Origin: Prevotella sp.
GTDB taxonomy: Bacteria > Bacteroidota > Bacteroidia > Bacteroidales > Bacteroidaceae
Length of the DNA: 64,000 bases
Direction: 5' to 3'
Assembly (NCBI GenBank): GCA_017449495.1
Contig: JAFTFO010000035.1
Coordinates: 35,116-99,115 of the forward strand
The notes beneath the pieces are model-generated. The model did no database searches. It saw only the letters and a program-made list of their open reading frames with translations, and was not told the origin of the DNA. Of the stretch, positions 26,099 to 34,057 are shown piece after piece (the first letter of the stretch is position 1; each line of letters opens with the position of its first letter). Position numbers and translations under genes: made by a program.

Positions 26099-27037
26099 GT
26101 TCTTCATCACATTGAAGCCGTAGTCGAGCAGAATGGCAGACTCCGTAAAGCGTGACCGCATTGAGCGGCTGTTGAGCAGTACGCAGTACAGTGTCTTGCC
26201 GTCGCGGGTGGCAACGGAGGCGAGGCAGTTACCCGCTTGTCGGGTATAACCAGTCTTAATGCCAAAACACCCTTCATAGGTTCTGAGTAGAACGTTGGTG
26301 TTTTGGCAGTCCATGTGGCGCCCGTCGGTCATGGGGACTTTCCTTTCGGGAGTACCTACGATGTCTGCAAACAGACTGTCGTGCATCGCATACCGGGCCA
26401 ATCGTACTATATCACTCGCCGTGCTGTAGTTGTCGGGGGCAGGCATGCCGTTGGGGTTGGCGAAGTGAGTGTTCTCCATGCCGAGGTAGGCCGCCTTCTC
26501 ATTCATCATCTCACAGAACTGGATGGTATCGCCCCCGATGTGCTTTGCTAAGGCGTAGGCTGCGTCATTATCACTCTGGAGCATCATCTCATAGAGAAGA
26601 TCGCCCAGCAGATAGCTTTCGCCCAGGCGGACTCTGGAGTCACGACAGACGAAAACATCGTCTGTGATGCTGATGGTATCTGACAGATTGCCATTCTCGA
26701 TGGCCAGCAGACAAGTCATCATCTTTGTAAGTGAAGCCATGAAGCGTGGCTCGTTGGCGTATTTCTGGCTGATGACGCAGCCAGTGGCATCGTCGATAAG
26801 CATCCATGCATCGGCAGAGAGCGTACGAAGCGGCTCTTTGTCTACAGTCGTATCGGAGTTAAGAATGGTGAGAAGCATAGTACTGTCGATGTCGCTGATG
26901 TGTTCGAGGCGTATCTGCTCAGGGGTGAGGGCAATGCGGGTGCCCGTCGAATCACTCCAGTGGCAGGATACGACGACGAGTAGGAGGGTCAGAAGACAAC
27001 TCCAATGGAAAAGAGACTTTTGTGTCATATTCATCAT
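26093..27037 (-). CDS. D-alanyl-D-alanine carboxypeptidase (S11, PBP5/6-like)
   Basis: 314 residues with a lipoprotein-like signal (LLTLLLVVVSC, Cys25). The three active-site motifs of the S11 penicillin-binding proteins are present: SLTK in RFMASLTKMM (about 103-112), SDND in LQSDNDAAYAL (about 154-164), and KTG in GIKTGYTRQ (about 258-266). It trims the terminal D-Ala from peptidoglycan stem peptides in the periplasm. A TAATTTTG -7 box on the minus strand at 27048-27055 lies 10 bp before the ATG. The end overlaps mlaF by 6 bp in convergent orientation. Confidence 0.94.
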   Translation of the reverse strand: MMNMTQKSLFHWSCLLTLLLVVVSCHWSDSTGTRIALTPEQIRLEHISDIDSTMLLTILNSDTTVDKEPLRTLSADAWMLIDDATGCVISQKYANEPRFMASLTKMMTCLLAIENGNLSDTISITDDVFVCRDSRVRLGESYLLGDLLYEMMLQSDNDAAYALAKHIGGDTIQFCEMMNEKAAYLGMENTHFANPNGMPAPDNYSTASDIVRLARYAMHDSLFADIVGTPERKVPMTDGRHMDCQNTNVLLRTYEGCFGIKTGYTRQAGNCLASVATRDGKTLYCVLLNSRSMRSRFTESAILLDYGFNVMKNL

Positions 27038-27047
27038 ATTTTCGCTA

Positions 27048-27095
27048 CAAAATTAGTGAAAAAGTTGCAAATATCACTGATATTATGTACTTTTG
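27048..27095. promoter_or_regulatory. Divergent promoters of the carboxypeptidase and MATE genes
   Basis: Minus-strand TAATTTTG (27048-27055) faces the carboxypeptidase gene. Plus-strand TACTTTTG (27088-27095) faces the MATE gene, 16 bp before its ATG. GTTGCAAA (27064-27071) and TTTGCAAC (27092-27099) form a small 8-bp inverted repeat between them. Confidence 0.6.
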
Positions 27096-27111
27096 CAACA
27101 TTGTTTAAGAA

Positions 27112-28497
27112 ATGCAGAAAGTGAAGAACAGCGAATTGCTGCTTTCCTACATCAGGGAAGGGCGTACGATGACGCAGCGCGAGAAGTTGTGGCTCATCGT
27201 CAGTTTGAGTATTCCCTCCATTCTGGCACAGATATCGGCTACAGTGATGTTCTTTATCGACGCCTCAATGGTGGGGCATCTGGGTGCGAAGGCCTCAGCG
27301 GCCATCGGACTGGTAGAGACGTCGGGCTGGCTGATGGGGGGATTAGGCTCTGCTGCGAACATGGGGTTCTCTGTACAGGTGGCCCACTTCATTGGTGCCA
27401 ACGACATGGAGGCGGCCCGGCGGGTGCTGCGCCAGTCGATCGTATGCTGTTCCGTCTGGGCGCTTATCATCACCATCGTATCGCTTTGCGTCGCCCCCTC
27501 CCTGCCATACTGGTTGGGGGGTAGCGAAGAGATTGCCCATGATGCCTCGCTCTATTTCGCTATCTTCGGCGTGAGTGGCATCTTCTTCCAGATGGAGGGG
27601 CTGGCGGGCTCGATGTTGAAGTGCTCTGGCAACATGAAGATCCCTTCCCTCCTCAATATTGGCATGTGTGTGATGGACGTGATTTTCAACTACCTATTTA
27701 TATATATACTCGGACTGGGTGTGATGGGAGCCGCCATAGGAACGGGTCTTGCCATGCTGGTAACGGCCTGTCTGATGATGTACTTCCTGATTGTGAGGTC
27801 GAAGATGCTCTCGCTGGTGGGGCGTCCTGGCTCGTTCAAACCAAAGTCGGACACCATTCTCACGGCCTTTAAGATAGGCGCGCCGATGGGACTACAGCAT
27901 CTGTTGATGGGGTCAGCACAAATCGTCAGCACCTTGATTGTCGCCCCTTTAGGTACCATCGCCATCGCTGCCCACTCGCTGGCCATTACCGTCGAGAGCC
28001 TGTGCTACATGCCGGGCTATGGCATTGCTGAGGCTGCCACCACCCTTGTAGGACAGGGTATCGGGGCAGGACAAAGGCTACTGACACGGTCGTTTGCCCG
28101 TATGTCCGTTGGGCTGGGCATAGGCGTGATGACGATGATGGGTGTGCTGATGTGGATATTCGCTCCAGAGCTGATGGCCCTAATGTCGCCCGTCGAGGAG
28201 GTAATTGACCTGGGTACGCAGGTGCTCCGTATCGAAGCTTGGGCAGAACCAATGTTTGCTGCGGCTATCGTCTGCAATGGTGTGTTTATCGGTGCTGGTG
28301 ACACTCTCATCCCTGCCGTCATGAGTCTCTGTTCGATGTGGTTTGTCCGCTTGACACTCGCTGCCTCCTTGGCACCTAAGTTCGGCCTGAAGGGTGTCTG
28401 GACAGCTATGGCCATCGAACTAATCTTCCGTGGCAGCATCTTCCTGATGAGGCTCTTCAAGGGCAGTTGGGCTGAGAAACTGAAGATAAAGGGATAA
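27112..28497 (+). CDS. MATE-family multidrug/cation efflux transporter
   Basis: 461 residues with about 12 hydrophobic segments in two related halves (IPSILAQISATVMFFIDASMVGHLG in the first, APMGLQHLLMGSAQIVSTLIV in the second), the MATE fold. MATE pumps export drugs and toxic metabolites in exchange for Na+ or H+. This one resembles the NorM/DinF group in length and start; the substrate cannot be predicted. The frame ends at 28497 against the terminator of the opposing RNA at 28503-28536. Confidence 0.93.
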   Translation: MQKVKNSELLLSYIREGRTMTQREKLWLIVSLSIPSILAQISATVMFFIDASMVGHLGAKASAAIGLVETSGWLMGGLGSAANMGFSVQVAHFIGANDMEAARRVLRQSIVCCSVWALIITIVSLCVAPSLPYWLGGSEEIAHDASLYFAIFGVSGIFFQMEGLAGSMLKCSGNMKIPSLLNIGMCVMDVIFNYLFIYILGLGVMGAAIGTGLAMLVTACLMMYFLIVRSKMLSLVGRPGSFKPKSDTILTAFKIGAPMGLQHLLMGSAQIVSTLIVAPLGTIAIAAHSLAITVESLCYMPGYGIAEAATTLVGQGIGAGQRLLTRSFARMSVGLGIGVMTMMGVLMWIFAPELMALMSPVEEVIDLGTQVLRIEAWAEPMFAAAIVCNGVFIGAGDTLIPAVMSLCSMWFVRLTLAASLAPKFGLKGVWTAMAIELIFRGSIFLMRLFKGSWAEKLKIKG

Positions 28498-28536
28498 AAA
28501 AAGCCGCTCAAGGGTCATCAACGACTCAAGGGCGGC
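28496..28536 (-). terminator. Intrinsic terminator of the minus-strand RNA
   Basis: Read on the minus strand, GCCGC (28536-28532) pairs with GCGGC (28507-28503), with an inner GTC/GAC stem, and is followed by a run of seven T bases (28502-28496). CCTTGAG occurs twice within the hairpin. It ends a transcript that begins near 28790. Confidence 0.7.
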
Positions 28537-28790
28537 ACCAACAATCTATGAATAACTAAAAACCTTTTCTAAGAAAAACGGAGTGTCACCACTGCGTCTG
28601 TTATCCTTACTTGCAATCTTCTTCCTAACGCCTTAGAAATACCTATTGCCAATCAAAAATTATAAACCTAAAACCTAAATCTAACTAACAATTAACTCTA
28701 ACTAACTATAACTAAACTAAAACTTATTTCAATCTTTTACCTTACTAATACCTCTGTATTGTATCTTTGAAGATCTTTTTGTCTTTTGAC
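28496..28790 (-). ncRNA. Candidate non-coding RNA of about 290 nt, unidentified
   Basis: A minus-strand unit with a clear Bacteroidota promoter at 28795-28826 and an intrinsic terminator at its end, and no reading frame of useful length. The first half is AT-rich and full of TTAGTTA-like repeats (28640-28740); the second half contains a G/C-balanced block (around 28560-28640) that looks conserved in character. It lies between the 3' ends of the MATE and rsmA genes, neither of which it could lead into. It may be a known Bacteroidales RNA family, but I could not match it from memory. The 28498-28931 gap otherwise holds nothing recognisable. Confidence 0.6.
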
Positions 28791-28794
28791 ACTG

Positions 28795-28826
28795 CAAAGG
28801 TACGACGATTTCCAGAAAGGCGCAAT
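28795..28826 (-). promoter_or_regulatory. Promoter of the minus-strand RNA
   Basis: On the minus strand, TTG (about 28826-28823) is followed after 20 bp by TACCTTTG (28802-28795). Both boxes and the spacing match the Bacteroidota -33/-7 consensus. Nothing coding lies downstream before the terminator at 28536-28496. Confidence 0.75.
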
Positions 28827-28931
28827 ATTTTTATTCCTTTTTTATTCAAAAAGGAGCTTTCTTTTGATATAAGTCAATCGATTGTGTGCGAACACATGTT
28901 GTTTGTGTGCGAAAACAACACACTTTAACAC

Positions 28932-29720
28932 TTAAAGTGCCTCAGCCACTTTATTGGTCAGATCGACAAACTCTGGGATGGAGAGTTGCTCTGGTCGACG
29001 GGTGAGGAGAGAGGCATGGGTTTCGAAGAAAGGAGACTCCTGTGGCAGGAGTTGGCGGAGGGAGACGCGCAGCATCTTACGGCGCTGGCCAAAGACGGTC
29101 TTCACCACACGACGGAAGAGTTGTTCGTCGCAGCCAAGGTCAGTGACGTCGTTGCGGGCCATGCGGATGACGGCACTCTGCACCTTTGGGGGAGGGTTGA
29201 AGACACCAGGTTCGACGGTGAAGAGATAGTCGACGTGATACCAGGCCTGAATCAGAACGGAGAGGATGCCATACTGCTTGTTGCCAGGCTGTGAGGCCAT
29301 CCGCAGGGCTACCTCGTGCTGGATCATGCCCGTGCAGCAGGGAATCAGGTCCTTGTTGTCGAGCATCTTGAAGAAGATCTGTGAGGAGATGTCGTAGGGA
29401 TAGTTGCCTGTCAGCACGAAAGGCTGTCCGTCGAAAACCTCATGGAGGTCCATCCTCAGGAAGTCGCCACCTATTATATTATTATATAGACGAGGAAACT
29501 GTGCCTGAAGGTATGCCACCGACTCACGGTCGATCTCCACGACCTTCAGCGGACGAGGCTTCTCCACCAGATACTGCGTCATCACTCCCATGCCGGGCCC
29601 CACTTCGAGTACGGGCAACTCGGCAAAAGGCTCGTCAACGGTATCGGCTATTCTCTTGGCAATGCTCAGGTCAGTCAGGAAGTGCTGGCCGAGATTTTTC
29701 TTTGGTCTTACTTGTTTCAT
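28932..29720 (-). CDS. rsmA: 16S rRNA dimethyladenosine transferase RsmA (KsgA)
   Basis: 262 residues. It opens MKQVRPKKNLGQHFLTDLSI, the standard RsmA beginning. The SAM-binding motif is LEVGPGMGVMTQYL (about 39-52). The catalytic N(L/Y)PY motif appears as GNYPYDISSQI (about 105-115). It dimethylates two adjacent adenines near the 3' end of 16S rRNA. The frame is open to an ATG at 29750, but a TAACTTTG -7 box at 29726-29733 with a TTTG 21 bp farther upstream places the transcription start after that codon. ATG 29720 is therefore the start, 5 bp from the box. Confidence 0.96.
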   Translation of the reverse strand: MKQVRPKKNLGQHFLTDLSIAKRIADTVDEPFAELPVLEVGPGMGVMTQYLVEKPRPLKVVEIDRESVAYLQAQFPRLYNNIIGGDFLRMDLHEVFDGQPFVLTGNYPYDISSQIFFKMLDNKDLIPCCTGMIQHEVALRMASQPGNKQYGILSVLIQAWYHVDYLFTVEPGVFNPPPKVQSAVIRMARNDVTDLGCDEQLFRRVVKTVFGQRRKMLRVSLRQLLPQESPFFETHASLLTRRPEQLSIPEFVDLTNKVAEAL

Positions 29721-29725
29721 GGCCC

Positions 29726-29733
29726 CAAAGTTA
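29726..29733 (-). promoter_or_regulatory. rsmA -7 promoter box, 5 bp before the ATG
   Basis: TAACTTTG on the minus strand, preceded 21 bp upstream by TTTG on that strand, a strong Bacteroidota promoter. Only GGGCC separates it from the ATG, so the mRNA is probably leaderless. Confidence 0.75.
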
Positions 29734-29827
29734 CGAAAAATATACCACATTCATCAAAAAAAGTCACTATTTTAGATAAAATGGAGAAAAAAAAGCCAGA
29801 AAGTGTATTCGAATCAAATTTATTTTA

Positions 29828-29835
29828 TATATTTG
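29828..29835 (+). promoter_or_regulatory. -7 promoter box of the OmpA-like gene
   Basis: TATATTTG on the plus strand matches TAnnTTTG and lies 40 bp upstream of the ATG at 29876. The -33 element is not clear. Confidence 0.55.
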
Positions 29836-29875
29836 CAAAGAAAAACGCCTCTAAGAAATTGAAAAAACTAGAAAT

Positions 29876-31012
29876 ATGCGAAGACTGCTTATCACATTAT
29901 CTATTATTGCCGGTGCTGTCTTGTCTGTCAGTGCCCAGAAAGACACTATCGTAGAGCGCAAGTTAGTCTATGCGTCGCGACCGTTTTTCGTGCCCCATTG
30001 GTATATCAAAGCCCAAGGAGGAGCTGCTTATGACGTCGGTGAGGCGATATTCTCACAGTTATTATCACCCGCCATTCAACTCGTCGCAGGCTATCAGTTT
30101 GATGAACTTTGGGGTCTGAGAGGAAGCCTAAGTGGAATATGGGCTAAAAACCGCTATGCGTACCCCGAGGCGAAATACAAATGGAACTTCATCCAGCCTT
30201 CCTTAGAAGCAGAGGTAGAACTTCTGCCCCTGTTTTTGGGTAGGAATCCAGAAAGAGTGGCAAGTCTTTTTGCTTTTGCAGGATTGGGGGTAGCCTACTC
30301 TTTCAACAATGACGAAGCTGTGGAAGCCGACAAACGCTATGGCATCGATTTCAAGAAACTTTGGACGGGCCAACGTTGGAATCCCGTCGCCAAATTCGGT
30401 CTTGGCGCAGACTATAAAGTGACGGAAAATCTGTCTTTTGGTGCAGAGGTGAACGTCAATATGCTTCCTGACCATTTCAATTCGAAGCTAGGGCGTAACG
30501 ACAATCGTGACTGGCATTTCAATGCTCTTATCAGTCTGAAGTATTCCATTGGCAAAAGCCATGGACGGACAGAGGATGTCTACGAAGAGATATATCATCT
30601 GCCTATGCCAGAGCCCGTCAAACAAGAAGAGTTCGTGGATGTCCCTGTGGAGAAGATTTCCTTCAATGTTAATATTCACTTCCTTATCAACCAAAGTGTC
30701 ATCCGTTCTAACCAAATACCCAAATTGTCGCGTCTGCTTCAGTATCTAAGAGAGCATCCGAAGGCCTTTATACGCCTTTCCGGCTATGCAGACAAAGAAA
30801 CGGGAACGCCGCTAATTAACATGCGACTCTCGAGGGAACGTGCTCAAGTGGTGTCACAATATCTACAGGATGCAGGCATTCAGGAGTGGCGTATCCGGCG
30901 CTTCGCTAAGGGCGATAAGGTTCAGCCTTTCGACATCCCTGAAGACAACCGCGTATGTATCTGCTATGTCTATGATCCGGACAACCCTGTCCCACAAGCA
31001 TTTGATTATTAA
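29876..31012 (+). CDS. OmpA-family outer-membrane protein
   Basis: 378 residues with a signal peptide (LLITLSIIAGAVLSVSAQ). Residues about 25-225 alternate hydrophobic and polar residues as an outer-membrane beta-barrel. The C-terminal 120 residues form an OmpA-like peptidoglycan-binding domain: FNVNIHFLINQSVIRSNQIPKLSRLLQYLREHP, then IRLSGYADKETGTPLINMRLSRERAQVVSQYL with the usual GYAD and LSxxRA segments. It probably links the outer membrane to peptidoglycan. The next two genes encode collagen-like lipoproteins on the same strand within 20 bp, so a three-gene operon is likely. Confidence 0.85.
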   Translation: MRRLLITLSIIAGAVLSVSAQKDTIVERKLVYASRPFFVPHWYIKAQGGAAYDVGEAIFSQLLSPAIQLVAGYQFDELWGLRGSLSGIWAKNRYAYPEAKYKWNFIQPSLEAEVELLPLFLGRNPERVASLFAFAGLGVAYSFNNDEAVEADKRYGIDFKKLWTGQRWNPVAKFGLGADYKVTENLSFGAEVNVNMLPDHFNSKLGRNDNRDWHFNALISLKYSIGKSHGRTEDVYEEIYHLPMPEPVKQEEFVDVPVEKISFNVNIHFLINQSVIRSNQIPKLSRLLQYLREHPKAFIRLSGYADKETGTPLINMRLSRERAQVVSQYLQDAGIQEWRIRRFAKGDKVQPFDIPEDNRVCICYVYDPDNPVPQAFDY

Positions 31013-31031
31013 TATAAATGATATATAGCAT

Positions 31032-31814
31032 ATGAAAGCAATCAAATCAATTCTGCTGACGGCCATTCTTACACTAATGGCACCAGCATTCACAGCCTGT
31101 ACAGACTATCAGGACGAAATTGACGCCCTTGACTATCGTATCACAGTCTTGGAGAATCTGGTCAATCAAATGAATCTCGACTTGGAATCTATGCAGACTA
31201 TCGTTGAAGTCATGGAGACAAATGATTACATCACCAATGTAACAGAGAATAGTGAAGGTTATATCATCACCTTCAACAAAGCAGGTGCCATCGTGATTAA
31301 AGACGGCACAGATGGGCGTGACGGCAGGGACGGCACAGACGCTCAGACACCAAACATCTCTGTCAAACAAGGTGAAGATGGGCTATGGTACTGGGCTCTT
31401 AATGGGGAATGGATTACCAATACCAACGGGGAGAAGATCCGTGCTAATGGCAAAGACGGTAAGGACGGCCGGGACGGTAAGGATGGCAAAGACGCTGTTT
31501 CGCCTCAGGTACGCATCAATGAAGAGACGAGTGTCTGGGAGATATCCGTTGACGGAGGTGTGTCTTGGATGACGACGGGAACATCTGCCACCGGCAAAGA
31601 TGGCAAAGACGGAGCTGACGGTAAAGATGGCAAGGACGGTAAGGACGGAGCTGATGGTAAGGACGGAGCCAACGGTAAAGACGGTGCTGACGGTAAAAAC
31701 GGCAACCAGTTCTTTTCGTCTATCAATTATGAGGTCAACGAAGAAGGTGAGTTCATGGTTATTGTCACCAAATCAGGGCAGACCTTTAGAATACCTATTT
31801 ACAAGAACTCCTAA
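31032..31814 (+). CDS. Collagen-like lipoprotein with N-terminal coiled coil (paralogue 1)
   Basis: 260 residues. The lipoprotein signal ends FTAC (Cys23). Residues about 28-65 form a heptad-patterned coiled coil (DALDYRITVLENLVNQMNLD), resembling the DUF4988 N-terminal module of Bacteroidota surface proteins. Short Gly-X-Y runs then flank two small domains, each with a WEISVDGG-like or WYWALNGEW segment. The main run, about residues 200-236, has 12 consecutive triplets, mostly Gly-Lys-Asp and Gly-Ala-Asp, with no proline. A trimeric coiled coil next to Gly-X-Y repeats suggests a collagen-like trimer on the cell surface. Function beyond that is unknown. Confidence 0.78.
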   Translation: MKAIKSILLTAILTLMAPAFTACTDYQDEIDALDYRITVLENLVNQMNLDLESMQTIVEVMETNDYITNVTENSEGYIITFNKAGAIVIKDGTDGRDGRDGTDAQTPNISVKQGEDGLWYWALNGEWITNTNGEKIRANGKDGKDGRDGKDGKDAVSPQVRINEETSVWEISVDGGVSWMTTGTSATGKDGKDGADGKDGKDGKDGADGKDGANGKDGADGKNGNQFFSSINYEVNEEGEFMVIVTKSGQTFRIPIYKNS

Positions 31815-31825
31815 ACACCACGACA

Positions 31826-32629
31826 ATGAATACTGTCACTAAAAGCATTACTGTGTCGCTCATACTTCTAACAAGCGTGATGGTGACATCATGTAATGAC
31901 TATAACTATACCGAACAGTTGCAAAACCTTGGTCGGCGTGTGGAAGTCTTAGAAGAGACGCTGAGCGACTACAACGCAGACCTGAGTGCTCTTCAAGTCA
32001 TCGTCAACACGTTAGAGACACAAGGCTATATCACCCACATTACGAACCATAATGACGGCAGCTATACCTTGACGTTTAATACAAATGAGACTATAACCAT
32101 CCGTGATGGCAAACAAGGTCGTGATGGACAAGACGGACGCGATGGGCAGGTATTAGATTTTATGATCAGTGTTGCAAAAGACGCTGACGGTATCTGGTAT
32201 TGGACTATGAACGGCGAGTGGATGCTTGACGCAGAAGGCAACAAGTTCCCCGCATCAGCTACTGACGGCAAGGACGGGCGAGATGGCAAGGACGGGCACG
32301 ACGGACAGAATAATCCTGACAACCCTGCTATCATTCCACAGGTTCGCATCAATGAGGATACCCGTCTCTGGGAGATATCCACAGATGGTGGTAAGACTTG
32401 GCAAAACACAGGCGTTTCTGCTGACGGAAAGGATGGCATAAATGGTCAGAATGGCAAGGATGGCAAAGATGGTAAGGATGGAGTAGATGGATCTGACGGC
32501 AAAGATGGTAAGGACGGTGCGGACGGTCTTGATGATATCTTTGAGACAATCGTAGAATCGGAAGATGGAAAATCTATTACGATTACCCTTACAGACGGTC
32601 AAGCCTTCACGGTTCCCATCATTAACTAA
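31826..32629 (+). CDS. Collagen-like lipoprotein with N-terminal coiled coil (paralogue 2)
   Basis: 267 residues, organised as its upstream neighbour: lipoprotein signal ending VTSC (Cys23), coiled coil (LQNLGRRVEVLEETLSDYNA, about 32-51), a short Gly-Arg-Asp run, WYWTMNGEWMLDAEGNKFPA, a second Gly-X-Y run, WEISTDGGKTW, then 13 or so triplets (GKDGINGQNGKDGKDG and onward) before a short C-terminal segment. It starts 11 bp after the first paralogue. The pair arose by tandem duplication; the repeat number and the N-rich insert HDGQNNPDNPA differ. Copy number is probably variable because the DNA of these runs is strongly repetitive. Confidence 0.78.
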   Translation: MNTVTKSITVSLILLTSVMVTSCNDYNYTEQLQNLGRRVEVLEETLSDYNADLSALQVIVNTLETQGYITHITNHNDGSYTLTFNTNETITIRDGKQGRDGQDGRDGQVLDFMISVAKDADGIWYWTMNGEWMLDAEGNKFPASATDGKDGRDGKDGHDGQNNPDNPAIIPQVRINEDTRLWEISTDGGKTWQNTGVSADGKDGINGQNGKDGKDGKDGVDGSDGKDGKDGADGLDDIFETIVESEDGKSITITLTDGQAFTVPIIN

Positions 32630-32651
32630 GGTACCAATAGAATAAAAAGCA

Positions 32652-32671
32652 GGCTGGATTCACATCCAGCC
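32652..32671 (-). terminator. Terminator of the 30-residue peptide gene
   Basis: GGCTGGAT (32652-32659) and ATCCAGCC (32664-32671) form a perfect 8-bp stem with a 4-base loop. On the minus strand it is followed by TGCTTTTTATT. On the plus strand T-rich sequence follows only later, so the minus reading is stronger, though it may also help end the collagen-like operon. Confidence 0.75.
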
Positions 32672-32707
32672 CGCCTTCGTCTATGCTTTCTTTCTCTTTT
32701 TTACTTT

Positions 32708-32800
32708 CTACTTAAGTCCTAAATTCATGTCGTTGTTCACCTTAACGGCCTCGGCAATACATACTGCAACAACGAATGTTACCATAAATCCTAATACCAT
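32708..32800 (-). CDS. 30-residue single-span membrane peptide, unknown function
   Basis: A 31-codon frame on the minus strand starting ATG 32800. The peptide begins MVLGFMVTFVVAVCIAEA, one hydrophobic helix, and ends in a polar tail VKVNNDMNLGLK. An AGGA sequence (AAAGGAAAAG) lies about 8-12 nt upstream. It has its own promoter (TACCTTTG at 32856-32863, TTG 20 bp upstream of that) and its own terminator (32652-32671), so it is an independent gene. The frame is open upstream, but the promoter lies inside that extension. I do not recognise the family. The rest of 32630-33046 holds no other gene. Confidence 0.65.
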   Translation of the reverse strand: MVLGFMVTFVVAVCIAEAVKVNNDMNLGLK

Positions 32801-32855
32801 AATCTTTTCCTTTCTCAAATCTTTAAATGTTATCCTGTTTGTCTTAACGACGGTG

Positions 32856-32887
32856 CAAAGGTACGGCTGTTTGCGTACACAGCCAAG
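32856..32887 (-). promoter_or_regulatory. Promoter of the 30-residue peptide gene
   Basis: On the minus strand, TTG is followed after 20 bp by TACCTTTG (32863-32856), matching both consensus elements. The predicted leader to ATG 32800 is about 50 nt. Confidence 0.75.
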
Positions 32888-33034
32888 AAAAAGGCCGAGA
32901 AAGGGCAAAAAAGGGAGGTTTCATTGACACGTATCAATTAAAAAGTTTGGTTATTAGCCCAATTTGAATAGCTTTCTCATGCTCAAGAATACAAAATATA
33001 TTTGATTTCTTTTCGCCATATGGAAATTTTGCAC

Positions 33035-33042
33035 TATCTTTG
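33035..33042 (+). promoter_or_regulatory. -7 promoter box, 4 bp before the flippase-like ATG
   Basis: TATCTTTG on the plus strand, followed by CACC and ATG at 33047. The -33 region is only TTTC, 20 bp upstream. The message would start at or just before the ATG. Confidence 0.65.
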
Positions 33043-33046
33043 CACC

Positions 33047-34057
33047 ATGGAAATGAAGACCATTCTCACCAATGCCGCTAAGATCATCTTCCCTATCTTG
33101 CTGGGAGGTGCCATCCTCTATTGGATGTACAGAGGCGAGGATTTCGACCGTATCCGTCAGGTGATGATGGAGGAGATGGACTGGACGTGGATGCTGCTCT
33201 CGTTTCCTTTCGGCATTCTGGCCCAGATGTTCCGTGGTTGGAGATGGAAGCAGACGCTGGAACCGCTCGGCGAAACCCCGCGCACCTCGACGACCATCAA
33301 CGCCATCTTCATCAGTTACGCCGCCAGTCTGGTAATTCCCCGTATCGGTGAGTTCTCCCGTTGCGCCGTGCTGAAGCGCTATGAGGGCATCTCCTTCACC
33401 AAGGCATTAGGCACAGTGGTGACGGAGCGGGCCGTCGACACCCTGATCGTGATGCTCTACTCGGGCCTGATTCTGTTGTTGGCCATGAGCACCTTTGGTA
33501 CCTTCTTCCAGAAGACGGGCACCTCGCTCGACCATATCCTGAGCGGCTTCTCGTTGACGGGATGGCTCGTGACAGCCGTCTGCGCCGTCGCCGTGCTTAT
33601 CTTGCTGCACCTGTTGCTGAAGAACTTCTCTATATATAATAAGGTGAAGATGACGTTGAGTGGCATTTGGGAGGGCGTGCTCTCGCTGAAGGGTGTCAGG
33701 AACCTGCCGCTCTATCTGTTTTTCTCCATCGGCATCTGGGTGTGCTACTTCCTGCACTACTACCTTACGTTCTTCTGCTTCGACTTCACGGTGCACTTGG
33801 GCATCGGCTGTGCGTTGGTATCATTCGTGGTGGCCAACTTTGCCGTCATCGTACCTACGCCTAACGGTGCAGGCCCCTGGCACTTCGCCATCAAGACGAT
33901 GCTCATCCTCTATGGTGTCGTTGACGAGCAGGCCCTCTGGTTCGTACTCATCGTGCACACCGTCCAGACGATGCTCGTCATTGCCCTCGGCATCTATGCC
34001 TGGGCCGCACTCTCATTTACGAAACGTAACAATCCTAAGATACAAAACTATGAGTGA
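33047..34057 (+). CDS. LPG synthase/flippase-like membrane protein (UPF0104 family)
   Basis: 336 residues with about 8 transmembrane segments. The pattern resembles the lysylphosphatidylglycerol synthase transmembrane domain: MFRGWRWKQTLEPLG near the N-terminus, ISYAASLVIPRIGEFSRCAVLKRYEGISFTKALGTVVTERAVDTL (about 85-129), and VVANFAVIVPTPNGAGPWHFAIKTMLILYG (about 262-291). These are the conserved PxRxGE, ERxxD and PxPGGxG-type motifs of the family. It lacks a catalytic aminoacyltransferase domain, so it may flip a lipid rather than make one. The frame is open to 33002, but a TATCTTTG -7 box at 33035-33042 makes ATG 33047 or 33053 the start. Its end overlaps pepD by 8 bp. Confidence 0.85.
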   Translation: MEMKTILTNAAKIIFPILLGGAILYWMYRGEDFDRIRQVMMEEMDWTWMLLSFPFGILAQMFRGWRWKQTLEPLGETPRTSTTINAIFISYAASLVIPRIGEFSRCAVLKRYEGISFTKALGTVVTERAVDTLIVMLYSGLILLLAMSTFGTFFQKTGTSLDHILSGFSLTGWLVTAVCAVAVLILLHLLLKNFSIYNKVKMTLSGIWEGVLSLKGVRNLPLYLFFSIGIWVCYFLHYYLTFFCFDFTVHLGIGCALVSFVVANFAVIVPTPNGAGPWHFAIKTMLILYGVVDEQALWFVLIVHTVQTMLVIALGIYAWAALSFTKRNNPKIQNYE

